A stretch of DNA of 42,994 bases from a virus: IMG/VR virus record IMGVR_UViG_3300037961_000423, positions 1 through 42,994 of that record, one strand, 5' to 3'. The notes beneath the pieces are model-generated. The model worked only from the letters and a program-made list of their open reading frames with translations. It did not search any database and was not told the origin of the DNA. How positions within the stretch are numbered: position 1 is the stretch's first letter; the number at the start of each line of letters is the position of its first letter. Shown one piece after another: positions 15,943-22,021 of this stretch. The translations under genes were made by a program, and so were the position numbers.

Positions 15943-16905
15943 CTAGTAAAACATTCCAGATGACCTGTAGTCAGAATGACCCGTTTTCATTAGACCACCA
16001 CGATTTGCTTTTTTCTTCTTAGCACCACCTTTTAACAGACTTGTAGCTTCTTTAGTTGTCATTCCTTTTGGAATTTCGTAAGTAGCTTTTTTGCCATCTA
16101 TGGTAATATTAACAAGACGCTGTTCCTTTTTATTATAACCACCATCAAACTTCTTAGGCATAGTAGGAGCTTTTTTTGCTACTTTTGCTACCTTATCACC
16201 CGGAGTAGCTTTAATTTGGTCACCTCTTGGGTCTGGTTTACCTAAACCAAAATTAGGTGCATTTCTACTTGGACGTGACTTAGGACCAGTTACTTTAGCT
16301 TTCTTTTTAAATTGTCTACCCGGACCACCCTCTTTGGTTTTTGATTCAAAAGCAACTGCCTTGCCATCTCTTTTACGGACAGCTTCACCTAAAGTTCCAG
16401 CAGTTACACCAACACCAGTAGCAACTAAAGCTTGCTTCAATGTATTACCAGCACCAGTTTTAGCTTTAGAGCCAACTGCTTTTTGTGATGGTGTTATATT
16501 TCGCATACCCGGTTTTTTGTCACCAACAGAACGAACTTGCTGTACACCCGTACCGGGTTTTTTAACTTCTGTTGTTTTACGTGCAGCTACCTGACCACCA
16601 GATGGTGTACTACCTTTATCAGCAATCTGCTTTGACTTAGGTGTAATGTTTTTCATAGTCCGTGTAGTTTGCACAGATGATTGAGCCTTTTGAGCTTGTA
16701 TAGCTTTTTTAGCTGCTGCAATAGCACGTGCGCCTTTTAAACCTTTATAGACCAACATGCCACCACGAATAACAGCACCCCCCGGTAACAAACTTAATGC
16801 AGAAATACCAAGAATTTTTAGTATTTCTTTTGCCTTTTTTTGTTGCTCCTCTTTACTAAGAGTAGTTTTGCGATTACGTGGTTTATTTCTTCCTTTTTCA
16901 GCCAT
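15943..16905 (-). CDS. Large basic protein with hydrophobic segment (320 aa)
   Basis: After a Lys/Arg-rich start there is one hydrophobic stretch (LKILGISALSLLPGGAVIRG, about residues 29-48) and then a long low-complexity Lys/Gly/Thr/Ala region. It ends RGGLMKTGHSDYRSSGMFY, a tail shared with marine phage proteins. Possibly a virion or DNA-associated protein; no enzymatic motif. Starts at a TAATG junction with the 100-aa gene. Confidence 0.65.
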   Translation of the reverse strand: MAEKGRNKPRNRKTTLSKEEQQKKAKEILKILGISALSLLPGGAVIRGGMLVYKGLKGARAIAAAKKAIQAQKAQSSVQTTRTMKNITPKSKQIADKGSTPSGGQVAARKTTEVKKPGTGVQQVRSVGDKKPGMRNITPSQKAVGSKAKTGAGNTLKQALVATGVGVTAGTLGEAVRKRDGKAVAFESKTKEGGPGRQFKKKAKVTGPKSRPSRNAPNFGLGKPDPRGDQIKATPGDKVAKVAKKAPTMPKKFDGGYNKKEQRLVNITIDGKKATYEIPKGMTTKEATSLLKGGAKKKKANRGGLMKTGHSDYRSSGMFY

Positions 16906-17207
16906 TAGTATTTTCCTTTACGAGACTTTGGTGATGACTTTGTGCTTCCACCTGCACCACCCCATAATGTTCTACACGCCCAATAACGTGCCGTTAATTT
17001 GTCATTCGCTGTGTCACACTTGTGTCTCGCACGGAATGACTTACGTGCTGCAGCACTATAGTTGTGACCATAGCCTGTAGCACCAAAATGAATCAAACGA
17101 ATTTTATCGCCATCTTTAGCAAGAACCATTTTTTTCTTACCGGGGCGATTAGACTTTATAGGTTTATTGTAACCGGGAAACTTTGTCCCACGATACTCAA
17201 CTGCCAT
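16905..17207 (-). CDS. Conserved small basic phage protein (100 aa)
   Basis: Contains KFPGYNKPIKSNRPGKKKMV, then LAKDGDKIRLIHFGATGYGH and SFRARHKCDTANDKLTARYW. The order FPGxNKP, GDxxRLIRFG, RKSFxARH...KxxARYWA is well conserved in marine phages and always of unknown function. Basic, with two cysteines. TAATG junctions on both sides. Confidence 0.75.
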   Translation of the reverse strand: MAVEYRGTKFPGYNKPIKSNRPGKKKMVLAKDGDKIRLIHFGATGYGHNYSAAARKSFRARHKCDTANDKLTARYWACRTLWGGAGGSTKSSPKSRKGKY

Positions 17208-17431
17208 TACGTAGCTTCACCTTTACCTTGCTTTGTGGGGTCAAGACAACCTGTCCACTTAAATACCATAGGCATGTTGTATTGTGACCACATACCAATT
17301 AAATCTTTTATCATTTCTTCTATGCGAACCTCACACTGTTCTGGTGTTTCATATGGCCCACGATTATCTGTGATTGTCATGCACATTGCATTGTTAGCTA
17401 CGTGACATGCAATTATCATTGCGGTAAACAT
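17207..17431 (-). CDS. Small Cys/Met-rich protein, possible signal peptide (74 aa)
   Basis: Begins MFTAMIIACHVANNAMCMTI, which could be a short signal or lipoprotein-like start. Four cysteines (residues 9, 17, 34, 62) suggest an exported disulfide-bonded protein. It is conserved next to the 100-aa gene in related phages as I recall. Function unknown. Confidence 0.6.
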   Translation of the reverse strand: MFTAMIIACHVANNAMCMTITDNRGPYETPEQCEVRIEEMIKDLIGMWSQYNMPMVFKWTGCLDPTKQGKGEAT

Positions 17432-17647
17432 CTAAGTCTCGTTTGGTTCTTTCCATCCCTCTGCTCTCATGGCATCCTCTACATGCTTTAATGTAAATGA
17501 ACGCCCGTAGTGTGCTTCTACAGCATGTCGCACGTAAAAGACATCACTATGAGGAATATGTAAGCGGTCTAATGTATTAGTACGTATAGCTTCGTAGAAA
17601 GCGTCAAGCACATTATCTGTGTATAGTTTTACTGATTTTTTTGCCAT
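17432..17647 (-). CDS. First gene of the leftward operon (71 aa)
   Basis: The ATG at 17645-17647 (MAKKSVKLYTDNVLDAFYEA) is preferred over a TTG two codons upstream, although neither has a good ribosome binding site. The protein is a compact alpha domain with YYRH-like aromatic/His residues (SDVFYVRHAVEAHYGRSFTL). It is the first gene after the leftward promoter at 17807-17835, with a leader of about 150 nt. Not recognised; a regulatory role is possible from its position. Confidence 0.65.
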   Translation of the reverse strand: MAKKSVKLYTDNVLDAFYEAIRTNTLDRLHIPHSDVFYVRHAVEAHYGRSFTLKHVEDAMRAEGWKEPNET

Positions 17648-17683
17648 TGTCAAGACAATTTTTAAAATACGGATAGATATAGT

Positions 17684-17797
17684 ACATTTAAATGTTTATA
17701 GCAAGTGTTATTTATTTAAGATTAGATACATATAAGTGATACATTTAAGTGTATTTAACATCTTTATTTATAGTCACTTTAATGTTTCATTTAAATG
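17684..17797. repeat. Three CATTTAA(A/G)TG palindromes in the late leader
   Basis: ACATTTAAATGT (17684-17695, perfect palindrome), ATACATTTAAGTGTAT (17739-17754, one mismatch) and CATTTAAATG (17788-17797, perfect). The last lies at the expected transcription start of the leftward promoter and the others lie about 50 and 100 bp downstream. This is the arrangement of operators for a dimeric repressor, or of iterons. Confidence 0.6.
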
Positions 17798-17806
17798 TTA
17801 TACATA

Positions 17807-17835
17807 ATTGTACCACAAAATCTGTCAATTGTCAA
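17807..17835 (-). promoter_or_regulatory. Near-consensus sigma70 promoter of the leftward operon
   Basis: On the minus strand TTGACA (17830-17835) is followed after exactly 17 bp by TACAAT (17807-17812). A second TTGACA (17823-17828) lies inside the spacer. Transcription would begin near 17800 and read the small-protein, lysis and packaging genes. A host-like promoter is expected because no phage RNA polymerase gene is visible in the window. Confidence 0.75.
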
Positions 17836-17999
17836 GTGGGTCTAATAATTATTTATTTTTAGCTGTGTTATTTATGCAACACATGTGTGTATATATGACA
17901 GTTATGCCTGTGGTTAACACTCGAAAATCCTAATCTGTGTATTTCTGTGTATATACGTACGGTATAACGGGGGGTGGCAGTCGCATGGCGGGGTGTTTT

Positions 18000-18010
18000 C
18001 GGTCATGGGG
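18000..18010 (+). repeat. CGGTCATGGGG motif, copy 1
   Basis: This 11-bp motif occurs here and, in longer form, at 19994-20010 and 23513-23530. All three copies are on the plus strand and in non-coding gaps. This copy lies in a G-rich island with further G runs at 17969-17974 and 17990-17993. Confidence 0.6.
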
Positions 18011-18152
18011 TGTTCTATATCCGACAAAATAGACGAAAATAAGACAATCAAAACAAAACTAAATAGTCTTTGATAAAATAAATATAATAAAATCAATGCT
18101 TTATATCTATTTTATAACTGTTTATCTGTCAGTTAAAGAATATCTGTCTGTT

Positions 18153-18168
18153 TGTTTCACGTGAAACA
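18153..18168. promoter_or_regulatory. parS: parS-like site (ParB binding palindrome)
   Basis: TGTTTCACGTGAAACA is a perfect 16-bp palindrome identical to the bacterial chromosomal parS consensus, the loading site of the CTPase ParB. A chance match in 43 kb is very unlikely. No ParA or ParB homologue is visible in the window, so the site would use a host ParB or one encoded outside the window. It lies in the divergent control region, about 190 bp before the first early gene. Confidence 0.8.
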
Positions 18169-18358
18169 CAATAACGGGTTGTATCATTGGCGAAGCATAC
18201 CCCATAAAATATGTGTGACATATCTGCAACAGTATGGTAAATATATCACAATAAAAAAATGCAATAAAAAGTTATTTTTTTTTTATTCATCACTTGAATA
18301 AATAAAATCAATTCCTATATCAACCTTGTAAGTATTGAATTTAAGAAAGGCTAAAACG

Positions 18359-18685
18359 ATGGAAACTCTACTAAGCAAAATTGAATGTCATTTATTTAAT
18401 GACTGGAAAAAAAGACCATATGAAGAAACAACACCAAACGATAAAGCTTATGCATTTTTGGATAATTTATATGAAACTGCACGCGATGAAAAAAACGATA
18501 TTTATTTATCTGATATATATGTTCAACCTATTTCAGAATTTTCTGAATATGTAGACATAGAAGAAAAAGATATTTTAGAAGCAAAAAAACTAGAGGGTGA
18601 ATTAGAGCAAATTGTTGATGAACACTTTAATGAATTAAAAACTAAATATAATGTTTCATCAGAAAATGATTTATTTAAAAATTGA
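18359..18685 (+). CDS. First early protein, acidic (108 aa)
   Basis: The ATG at 18359 follows AAGAAAGG at good spacing. A TTG 24 nt upstream is in frame but lacks a site. The protein (METLLSKIECHLFNDWKKRP at the start) is helical and strongly acidic, a common trait of early phage proteins that mimic DNA or bind host enzymes. No family recognised. It is the first gene expressed rightward, so a host-takeover or regulatory role is plausible. Confidence 0.7.
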   Translation: METLLSKIECHLFNDWKKRPYEETTPNDKAYAFLDNLYETARDEKNDIYLSDIYVQPISEFSEYVDIEEKDILEAKKLEGELEQIVDEHFNELKTKYNVSSENDLFKN

Positions 18686-18791
18686 TTACGGAATACTTGA
18701 AATAGGTTTTTAAATACCTATATAAAGTATAAGAAAGGCAATCCCGCCTATTCTAAAACTCAAAAGGCCATAGGCCAGAAAGACAAATACA

Positions 18792-18956
18792 ATGACTAAA
18801 ACTGATAAGCTTATCATTAAGGGTGTTAACGTAAAACAAATGCGGATGACTAAAAAATCTGATGGTCGTATTCATAACAATACAGGCTATTTTACATGGT
18901 TAATTAAAAATCATGGTAAACGTATCAACGGCCAATTCGCTAAACTAGCAAAATAA
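18792..18956 (+). CDS. Small basic early protein (54 aa)
   Basis: Reads MTKTDKLIIKGVNVKQMRMT and ends NGQFAKLAK. Positively charged, with a GYFTWLIKNHGKRI core. The ribosome binding site (AGAAAG) is modest. It lies between the first early gene and the hairpin region before the 307-aa gene, in a stretch otherwise non-coding. Not recognised. Confidence 0.6.
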   Translation: MTKTDKLIIKGVNVKQMRMTKKSDGRIHNNTGYFTWLIKNHGKRINGQFAKLAK

Positions 18957-18969
18957 AAGAAAGGCAATT

Positions 18970-19012
18970 TGGGATAGTCATTATTCTTTTGACTATCCCA
19001 TTTTGAAATGGG
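18970..19012 (+). promoter_or_regulatory. Two overlapping, mutually exclusive hairpins before the 307-aa gene
   Basis: An 11-bp perfect stem (TGGGATAGTCA at 18970-18980 with TGACTATCCCA at 18990-19000) shares its CCCA with a second stem (CCCATT at 18997-19002 with AATGGG at 19007-19012). Only one can form at a time. They end 9 nt before the ATG of the next gene, so folding could control its translation or act as a switch. There is no U run, so it is not a standard terminator. Confidence 0.5.
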
Positions 19013-19021
19013 ATTAAGATT

Positions 19022-19945
19022 ATGAGACAAGATATCAACACAATGCTATCAGGTAAAACATTCAACTTAGATGAAGTAATGTTTAATAAAATTAAAATTT
19101 CATCTGCTAATTTAGCTCAGTTAAAATCCATCTGCAAAGAGTACGGATTTTCTAGCTTTTTAACAGAAAGTAAAAATCAAGTTAAGCTTGGCAAGAGTTA
19201 TAAAGAATTGGGATTATATACCATTGGAATGTCATTATCCCCGTATGAGCTAGGCAATCATGATTTTACTGTTTGCTTTAATGCAACGACATCATGTAAG
19301 GCCAATTGTGTTATTCAAAACGCTGGTAATCCCGCCTATTTACCGAATAAGCAAAAAGCAATGTTAAAAAGAAAAGCTTTATTAGCAGATAATCCAAGCT
19401 TATTCTTAGCTATGTTTATAAGATATATTGAGCTGAAAAGCTTGTATTGTATAAAAAACAATCTAGCCTTATCAATTCGCTTCAATATTTCATCAGACAT
19501 AAACTATGAGAACATCCAGATAGTTTATAACAATGTCAGAACAAGCTTTTCAGACATGGCCTATGAGCTAATAAGAAAAACGGATGCAGATGTTATACCA
19601 TACGATTACACTAAAAATTATGATAGGATGCAGAATAAAAACTATCATTTGGTTTATTCGGTATCTGATAACGATATCAGTAAATCAATATCAGCTATCA
19701 AAAATGGTTTATCTCTAGCTATGGTATTTGATGTTGATAGGAATAAACCATTACCAGATAACTATCAAATAGGCGAATACACGTTGCCCGTAATTGATGG
19801 TGATGAACACGACTATTTACCAGCCTATAAAGACAAGCTTGTTATACATGGTCTAAGATTTAAATTTAAGGCCAGTGATAACAAGGTAAAACGTAGACAA
19901 GTTATTGATAAGGCAATGTTATCTGGTTTTGTTTATCCTACTTAA
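19022..19945 (+). CDS. Conserved phage protein with Cys motif (307 aa)
   Basis: The core has LSPYELGNHDFTVCFNATTS followed by CKANCVIQNAGNP, a C-x5-C-x3-C cluster, then SIRFNISSDINYENI, YDYTKNYDRM and NYHLVYSVSDND. This order of motifs (Cys cluster, RLNGTSDIxWE-like, xYDYTK, YHLTFSxS) is one I recall from a phage and proteobacterial family of unknown function, sometimes compared with DUF5131/radical-SAM-like folds. The cysteines may bind metal. It follows the hairpin pair at 18970-19012 and precedes a terminator. Confidence 0.7.
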   Translation: MRQDINTMLSGKTFNLDEVMFNKIKISSANLAQLKSICKEYGFSSFLTESKNQVKLGKSYKELGLYTIGMSLSPYELGNHDFTVCFNATTSCKANCVIQNAGNPAYLPNKQKAMLKRKALLADNPSLFLAMFIRYIELKSLYCIKNNLALSIRFNISSDINYENIQIVYNNVRTSFSDMAYELIRKTDADVIPYDYTKNYDRMQNKNYHLVYSVSDNDISKSISAIKNGLSLAMVFDVDRNKPLPDNYQIGEYTLPVIDGDEHDYLPAYKDKLVIHGLRFKFKASDNKVKRRQVIDKAMLSGFVYPT

Positions 19946-19955
19946 TCCCAAAAGC

Positions 19956-19985
19956 AGAGAGTGTGGCAAAAATGTCACACTCTTT
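19956..19985 (+). terminator. Hairpin terminator after the 307-aa gene
   Basis: An 11-bp stem with one G-U pair (19958-19968 with 19973-19983), loop AAAA, extended by two more pairs, then TTT and a G run. It lies 11 nt after the stop codon. It may end transcription weakly, since the T run is short. A near copy without full pairing lies at 20036-20062. Confidence 0.6.
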
Positions 19986-19993
19986 GGGGGTAG

Positions 19994-20010
19994 CTACGGT
20001 CATGGGGGGG
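19994..20010 (+). repeat. CTACGGTCATGGGGGGG motif, copy 2
   Basis: The 17-bp motif is identical to copy 3 at 23513-23530 (which has one more G). Here it lies between the two related hairpins (19957-19983 and 20036-20062), after a terminator and before an early gene. Its position suggests a control element or recombination site rather than coding sequence. Confidence 0.65.
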
Positions 20011-20035
20011 ACGGGCTTACCGTTATCAGTACAGG

Positions 20036-20062
20036 GAGAGTGTTGCATAAATGTCACACTGT
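20036..20062 (+). repeat. Imperfect copy of the terminator hairpin
   Basis: This 27-bp stretch matches 19957-19983 except at about four positions, sharing AATGTCACAC and GAGAGTGT. It folds less well than the first copy. The two flank the G-run motif at 19994-20010, forming a small unit of two hairpins around the motif. Confidence 0.55.
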
Positions 20063-20074
20063 ATAAATAAATAA

Positions 20075-20089
20075 TACAAGGTATTGAAT
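20075..20089 (+). promoter_or_regulatory. Candidate early promoter box TACAAGGTATTGAAT
   Basis: The 15-bp box recurs with one change at 20737-20751, and its TATTGAATTTAA part recurs at 18333-18344. TTGAAT would be the -35 box, and the following TATATTATATAAGATATAAG supplies several -10 candidates before the gene at 20136. Repetition upstream of separate early genes supports a promoter. Confidence 0.45.
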
Positions 20090-20135
20090 TTAAAAATGTG
20101 TATATTATATAAGATATAAGAAAGGAATAAAAGCT

Positions 20136-20327
20136 ATGAAGATAAATATTACATACACAGATAATCAGTTTAATAATTTAGAAAGATATCCAAACGGGGA
20201 TATTGTAGACTTATACGAAATACATATGTTCTTTTCTGAAGAACAGATAGATAAATTGACAGAGGATGATTGGTCAAGAGTTATTGAATATCAAAGTGAA
20301 TTAGATTATATGAAGGGATTACTGTAA
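20136..20327 (+). CDS. Small acidic early protein (63 aa)
   Basis: Starts MKINITYTDNQFNNLERYPN after AAGAAAGG. Rich in Asp/Glu/Tyr, with no known motif. Its stop overlaps the ATG of the next gene (TAATG). It is the first gene of a chain of tiny early genes. Confidence 0.65.
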   Translation: MKINITYTDNQFNNLERYPNGDIVDLYEIHMFFSEEQIDKLTEDDWSRVIEYQSELDYMKGLL

Positions 20328-20527
20328 TGTTAAATGAACTACAACGTGATGAGTTTAATCAAATACTACTAACCACAAAGGACGGTAGGCAAGTATCAAT
20401 AGTCCAAAATGGTATGTTAGGGCAGACTAAAGGTAAATTCTGTGAAGTGTGGATAGATGGTGATGAAAACCCTGTTACCCATTTAAATGCAGAAGATTTA
20501 GTTAAATTTTTACAGGAGAAAGTGTAA
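20327..20527 (+). CDS. Small early protein (66 aa)
   Basis: Starts MLNELQRDEFNQILLTTKDG. The alternating pattern (REVSIVQNGMLGQTKGKFCE-like, then VWIDGDENPVTHLNAEDLVK) suggests a small beta fold. Both junctions are TAATG. Not recognised. Confidence 0.65.
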   Translation: MLNELQRDEFNQILLTTKDGRQVSIVQNGMLGQTKGKFCEVWIDGDENPVTHLNAEDLVKFLQEKV

Positions 20528-20727
20528 TGGAAAACTGGTACAACGTAGAAGTATATCGTGCTGCTGATAATGGATGGATGTTAATATCTTCAAATAAATA
20601 TTGGGATGTTGCGTTAAAAATAGCAAAACGTGAGAGAGACGAGTATAAAAAATATGTGAGGATATCACAAACTATTAAGGGTAAACCATCTGTTTACTAT
20701 TGTGATGATGGATTACCTCTTGTATAA
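20527..20727 (+). CDS. Small early protein (66 aa)
   Basis: Starts MENWYNVEVYRAADNGWMLI, preceded by CAGGAGAAAGT. A compact alpha/beta domain is likely (helix around DVALKIAKRERDEYKKYVRI). No family recognised. Ends the first block of three overlapping small genes. Confidence 0.65.
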   Translation: MENWYNVEVYRAADNGWMLISSNKYWDVALKIAKRERDEYKKYVRISQTIKGKPSVYYCDDGLPLV

Positions 20728-20736
20728 AAAAGTTTA

Positions 20737-20751
20737 TACAAGGTCTTGAAT
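20737..20751 (+). promoter_or_regulatory. Candidate early promoter box TACAAGGTCTTGAAT
   Basis: Second copy of the box at 20075-20089 with one difference. TTGAAT followed after 16 bp by TATATG (about 20768-20773) could form a promoter, although the -10 box overlaps the next ATG. It may instead be a conserved leader motif. Confidence 0.4.
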
Positions 20752-20770
20752 ACTACGGGAGAATGATTAT

Positions 20771-20917
20771 ATGTATATTAGGAAAATAAATCCTGTTGCC
20801 AAGGCACTAATGACAAATAGACGTAGGCAACAAGTTGTAAAATCTAAGAAAGGTAAAGGTAGCTATGAAAGAAGCAACAGTAAAAAAGACATCGAGAGAC
20901 AGCAAAAGGAATCGTGA
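20771..20917 (+). CDS. Small basic protein (48 aa)
   Basis: Reads MYIRKINPVAKALMTNRRRQ and ends DIERQQKES, preceded by GGGAG. The INPVAK-L-x3-RxRxxVVKSKKGK pattern is familiar from small proteins of marine phages. It overlaps the next gene by 53 nt in another frame. Function unknown. Confidence 0.6.
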   Translation: MYIRKINPVAKALMTNRRRQQVVKSKKGKGSYERSNSKKDIERQQKES

Positions 20918-21020
20918 TTGGCACAAAGAACGTAGGCTAGAACGTAAGAATAAAAAGATACGTGATGAGTTTTGGATGCGTGTTGTGTTTGATAAAGAGG
21001 ATGAGAGTAATGACAGGTGA
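20865..21020 (+). CDS. Small Lys/Arg-rich protein (51 aa)
   Basis: Reads MKEATVKKTSRDSKRNRDWH and ends DKEDESNDR, with AAAGG before the ATG. Nearly half the residues are charged. It overlaps the gene before it by 53 nt and the one after by 11 nt. No family recognised. Confidence 0.55.
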   Translation: MKEATVKKTSRDSKRNRDWHKERRLERKNKKIRDEFWMRVVFDKEDESNDR

Positions 21021-21102
21021 AGATATATTTTATCAGGCGTTGGTGCTGACTTATATCACTGGCATACTTATAATGTTATACATAGGATGGAAAGACAAAT
21101 GA
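21010..21102 (+). CDS. Membrane micropeptide (30 aa)
   Basis: Reads MTGEDIFYQALVLTYITGIL and ends IMLYIGWKDK, a single hydrophobic helix with a charged end. The stop overlaps the next ATG (ATGA), and the start lies inside the previous gene. Inner-membrane micropeptides are common in early phage regions. Confidence 0.5.
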   Translation: MTGEDIFYQALVLTYITGILIMLYIGWKDK

Positions 21103-21272
21103 ATTGCTGGCACTGTAATACACAGCTAATCTGGGGATGTGACCACGACATTGAAGAAGAAAGTTCATACTTCTCTATGGTCACAGACCTACACTGTCCA
21201 AAATGTGGCAGTGAAGTTTCAGTATATTTACCAAAGGAGAATGAAGATGCCCAAGTACGAAGTAACCCGTAG
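21099..21272 (+). CDS. Small zinc-ribbon protein (57 aa)
   Basis: The ATG at 21099 is chosen because it overlaps the previous stop; an in-frame ATG at 21087 is less likely. MNCWHCNTQL and HCPKCGSEVSVY provide two CxxC pairs (C3/C6 and C33/C36), a treble-clef or ribbon zinc site. Small zinc ribbons of phages often bind host RNA polymerase or nucleic acid, which is inference here. Confidence 0.7.
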   Translation: MNCWHCNTQLIWGCDHDIEEESSYFSMVTDLHCPKCGSEVSVYLPKENEDAQVRSNP

Positions 21273-21420
21273 CTATCTAGTGTCCCAAGTTTGCACTCTT
21301 GAAGCTGAGAATGAAAATCAAGCTAGAATTATAGCCATGAATTATGATGGATTCTGGAAAGAATACGAAGGTGATTATCTAGATAATGAAATTACAGTTG
21401 AGGAGGTAACAGATGATTAA
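21247..21420 (+). CDS. Small acidic protein (57 aa)
   Basis: The ATG at 21247 follows AAAGGAG; the longer frame starting at 21139 only overlaps the zinc-ribbon gene. Reads MPKYEVTRSYLVSQVCTLEA and ends ITVEEVTDD. The pattern of strand-helix-strand (LEAENENQARIIAMNYDGFW) resembles small phage proteins with a beta-alpha-beta fold. Not assigned. Confidence 0.65.
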   Translation: MPKYEVTRSYLVSQVCTLEAENENQARIIAMNYDGFWKEYEGDYLDNEITVEEVTDD

Positions 21421-21571
21421 AGTATATGCAGAAAGTAACAACCACGCTGAGTTGTGGGCTACATTTGAAACTGAAGAACTATATAATTTATGCTTGCCTG
21501 TATTAGAAAAAACAGCTAATGAAATAGGTATGATTATCACAGAAAGCATGGAGAATAAAGATGTATCTTGA
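21413..21571 (+). CDS. Small early protein (52 aa)
   Basis: Reads MIKVYAESNNHAELWATFET and ends MENKDVS, after GAGGAGG. It overlaps the previous gene by 8 nt and the next by 11 nt. Acidic, alpha/beta, no family recognised. Confidence 0.6.
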   Translation: MIKVYAESNNHAELWATFETEELYNLCLPVLEKTANEIGMIITESMENKDVS

Positions 21572-21746
21572 AGAGAGTTTATATAGCATAGAACGGAGAG
21601 AAGAGTTATATGACGAAGATTATGGAGAATGTACTCGCTTGCATTTTGCTGAAGGATTTGTCATAGATATATACTACAGGCGAGGTGACAGAGACTTAGC
21701 CGAAACCACCGTTGGCATATTCACAAAGGAGACAATAGATGATTAA
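21561..21746 (+). CDS. Small acidic early protein (61 aa)
   Basis: Starts MYLEESLYSIERREELYDED, preceded by GGAG. Rich in Glu/Asp/Tyr. It overlaps the zinc-binding protein that follows by 8 nt. Function unknown. Confidence 0.6.
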   Translation: MYLEESLYSIERREELYDEDYGECTRLHFAEGFVIDIYYRRGDRDLAETTVGIFTKETIDD

Positions 21747-21870
21747 GCACATATGCCAACACTGCAAGAACGTGATGCACATACCCAAAGAGTGGATGAT
21801 GTATACACACAAGCTGGTGTGTCATGTGTGTAACAATGAGATAAAGCGTAAGGAGAAAACAGATGACTAA
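21739..21870 (+). CDS. Small zinc-finger protein (43 aa)
   Basis: Reads MIKHICQHCKNVMHIPKEWM then CHVCNNEIKRKEKTDD: CxxC (C6/C9) and CxxC (C28/C31) form a zinc site. Strong ribosome binding site (AAAGGAG). It is the second small zinc protein of this cassette. Confidence 0.65.
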   Translation: MIKHICQHCKNVMHIPKEWMMYTHKLVCHVCNNEIKRKEKTDD

Positions 21871-22021
21871 ACAGGAAGTATTAGAAAAATTAACAGAGTT
21901 ATATAATTTGTGCTATGACTCTAGCACCAACTATGATGACGGTTGGATAGCTATGGCTGGTGCAATATCCACTGCCGAAGATGTGGCAATTAGAGAAATT
22001 AAATTGGAGAATGACAAGTGA
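21863..22021 (+). CDS. Small acidic helical protein (52 aa)
   Basis: Reads MTKQEVLEKLTELYNLCYDS and ends REIKLENDK, after AAGGAG. Helical and acidic. The stop overlaps the GTG of the next gene (GTGA). Not recognised. Confidence 0.6.
   Translation: MTKQEVLEKLTELYNLCYDSSTNYDDGWIAMAGAISTAEDVAIREIKLENDK

Larger units (their letters stand above)
17648..18358. other. Divergent control region, possible replication origin
   Basis: This 711-bp region separates leftward late genes from rightward early genes and holds no convincing gene. It is very AT-rich except for a G-rich island (about 17961-18012). It contains a leftward promoter, CATTTAAATG palindromes, a doubled TCTGTGTAT (17934-17942 and 17944-17952), a parS-like palindrome (18153-18168) and long A/T runs before the first early gene. 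A weak rightward promoter (TTGAAT at 18294-18299, TATATC at 18316-18321, 16-bp spacer) may serve the early operon. Divergence, AT-richness and repeats make this the best origin candidate in the window. Confidence 0.6.

Noticed and set aside
17961-18012. G-quadruplex in the G-rich island
   Set aside because: Only three runs of four or more G are present, with long loops, so a stable intramolecular quadruplex is unlikely.
17914-18096. Leftward 60-aa open frame in the divergent control region
   Set aside because: It needs a TTG start, has no ribosome binding site, and covers the G-rich island. Its composition is unlike other genes.
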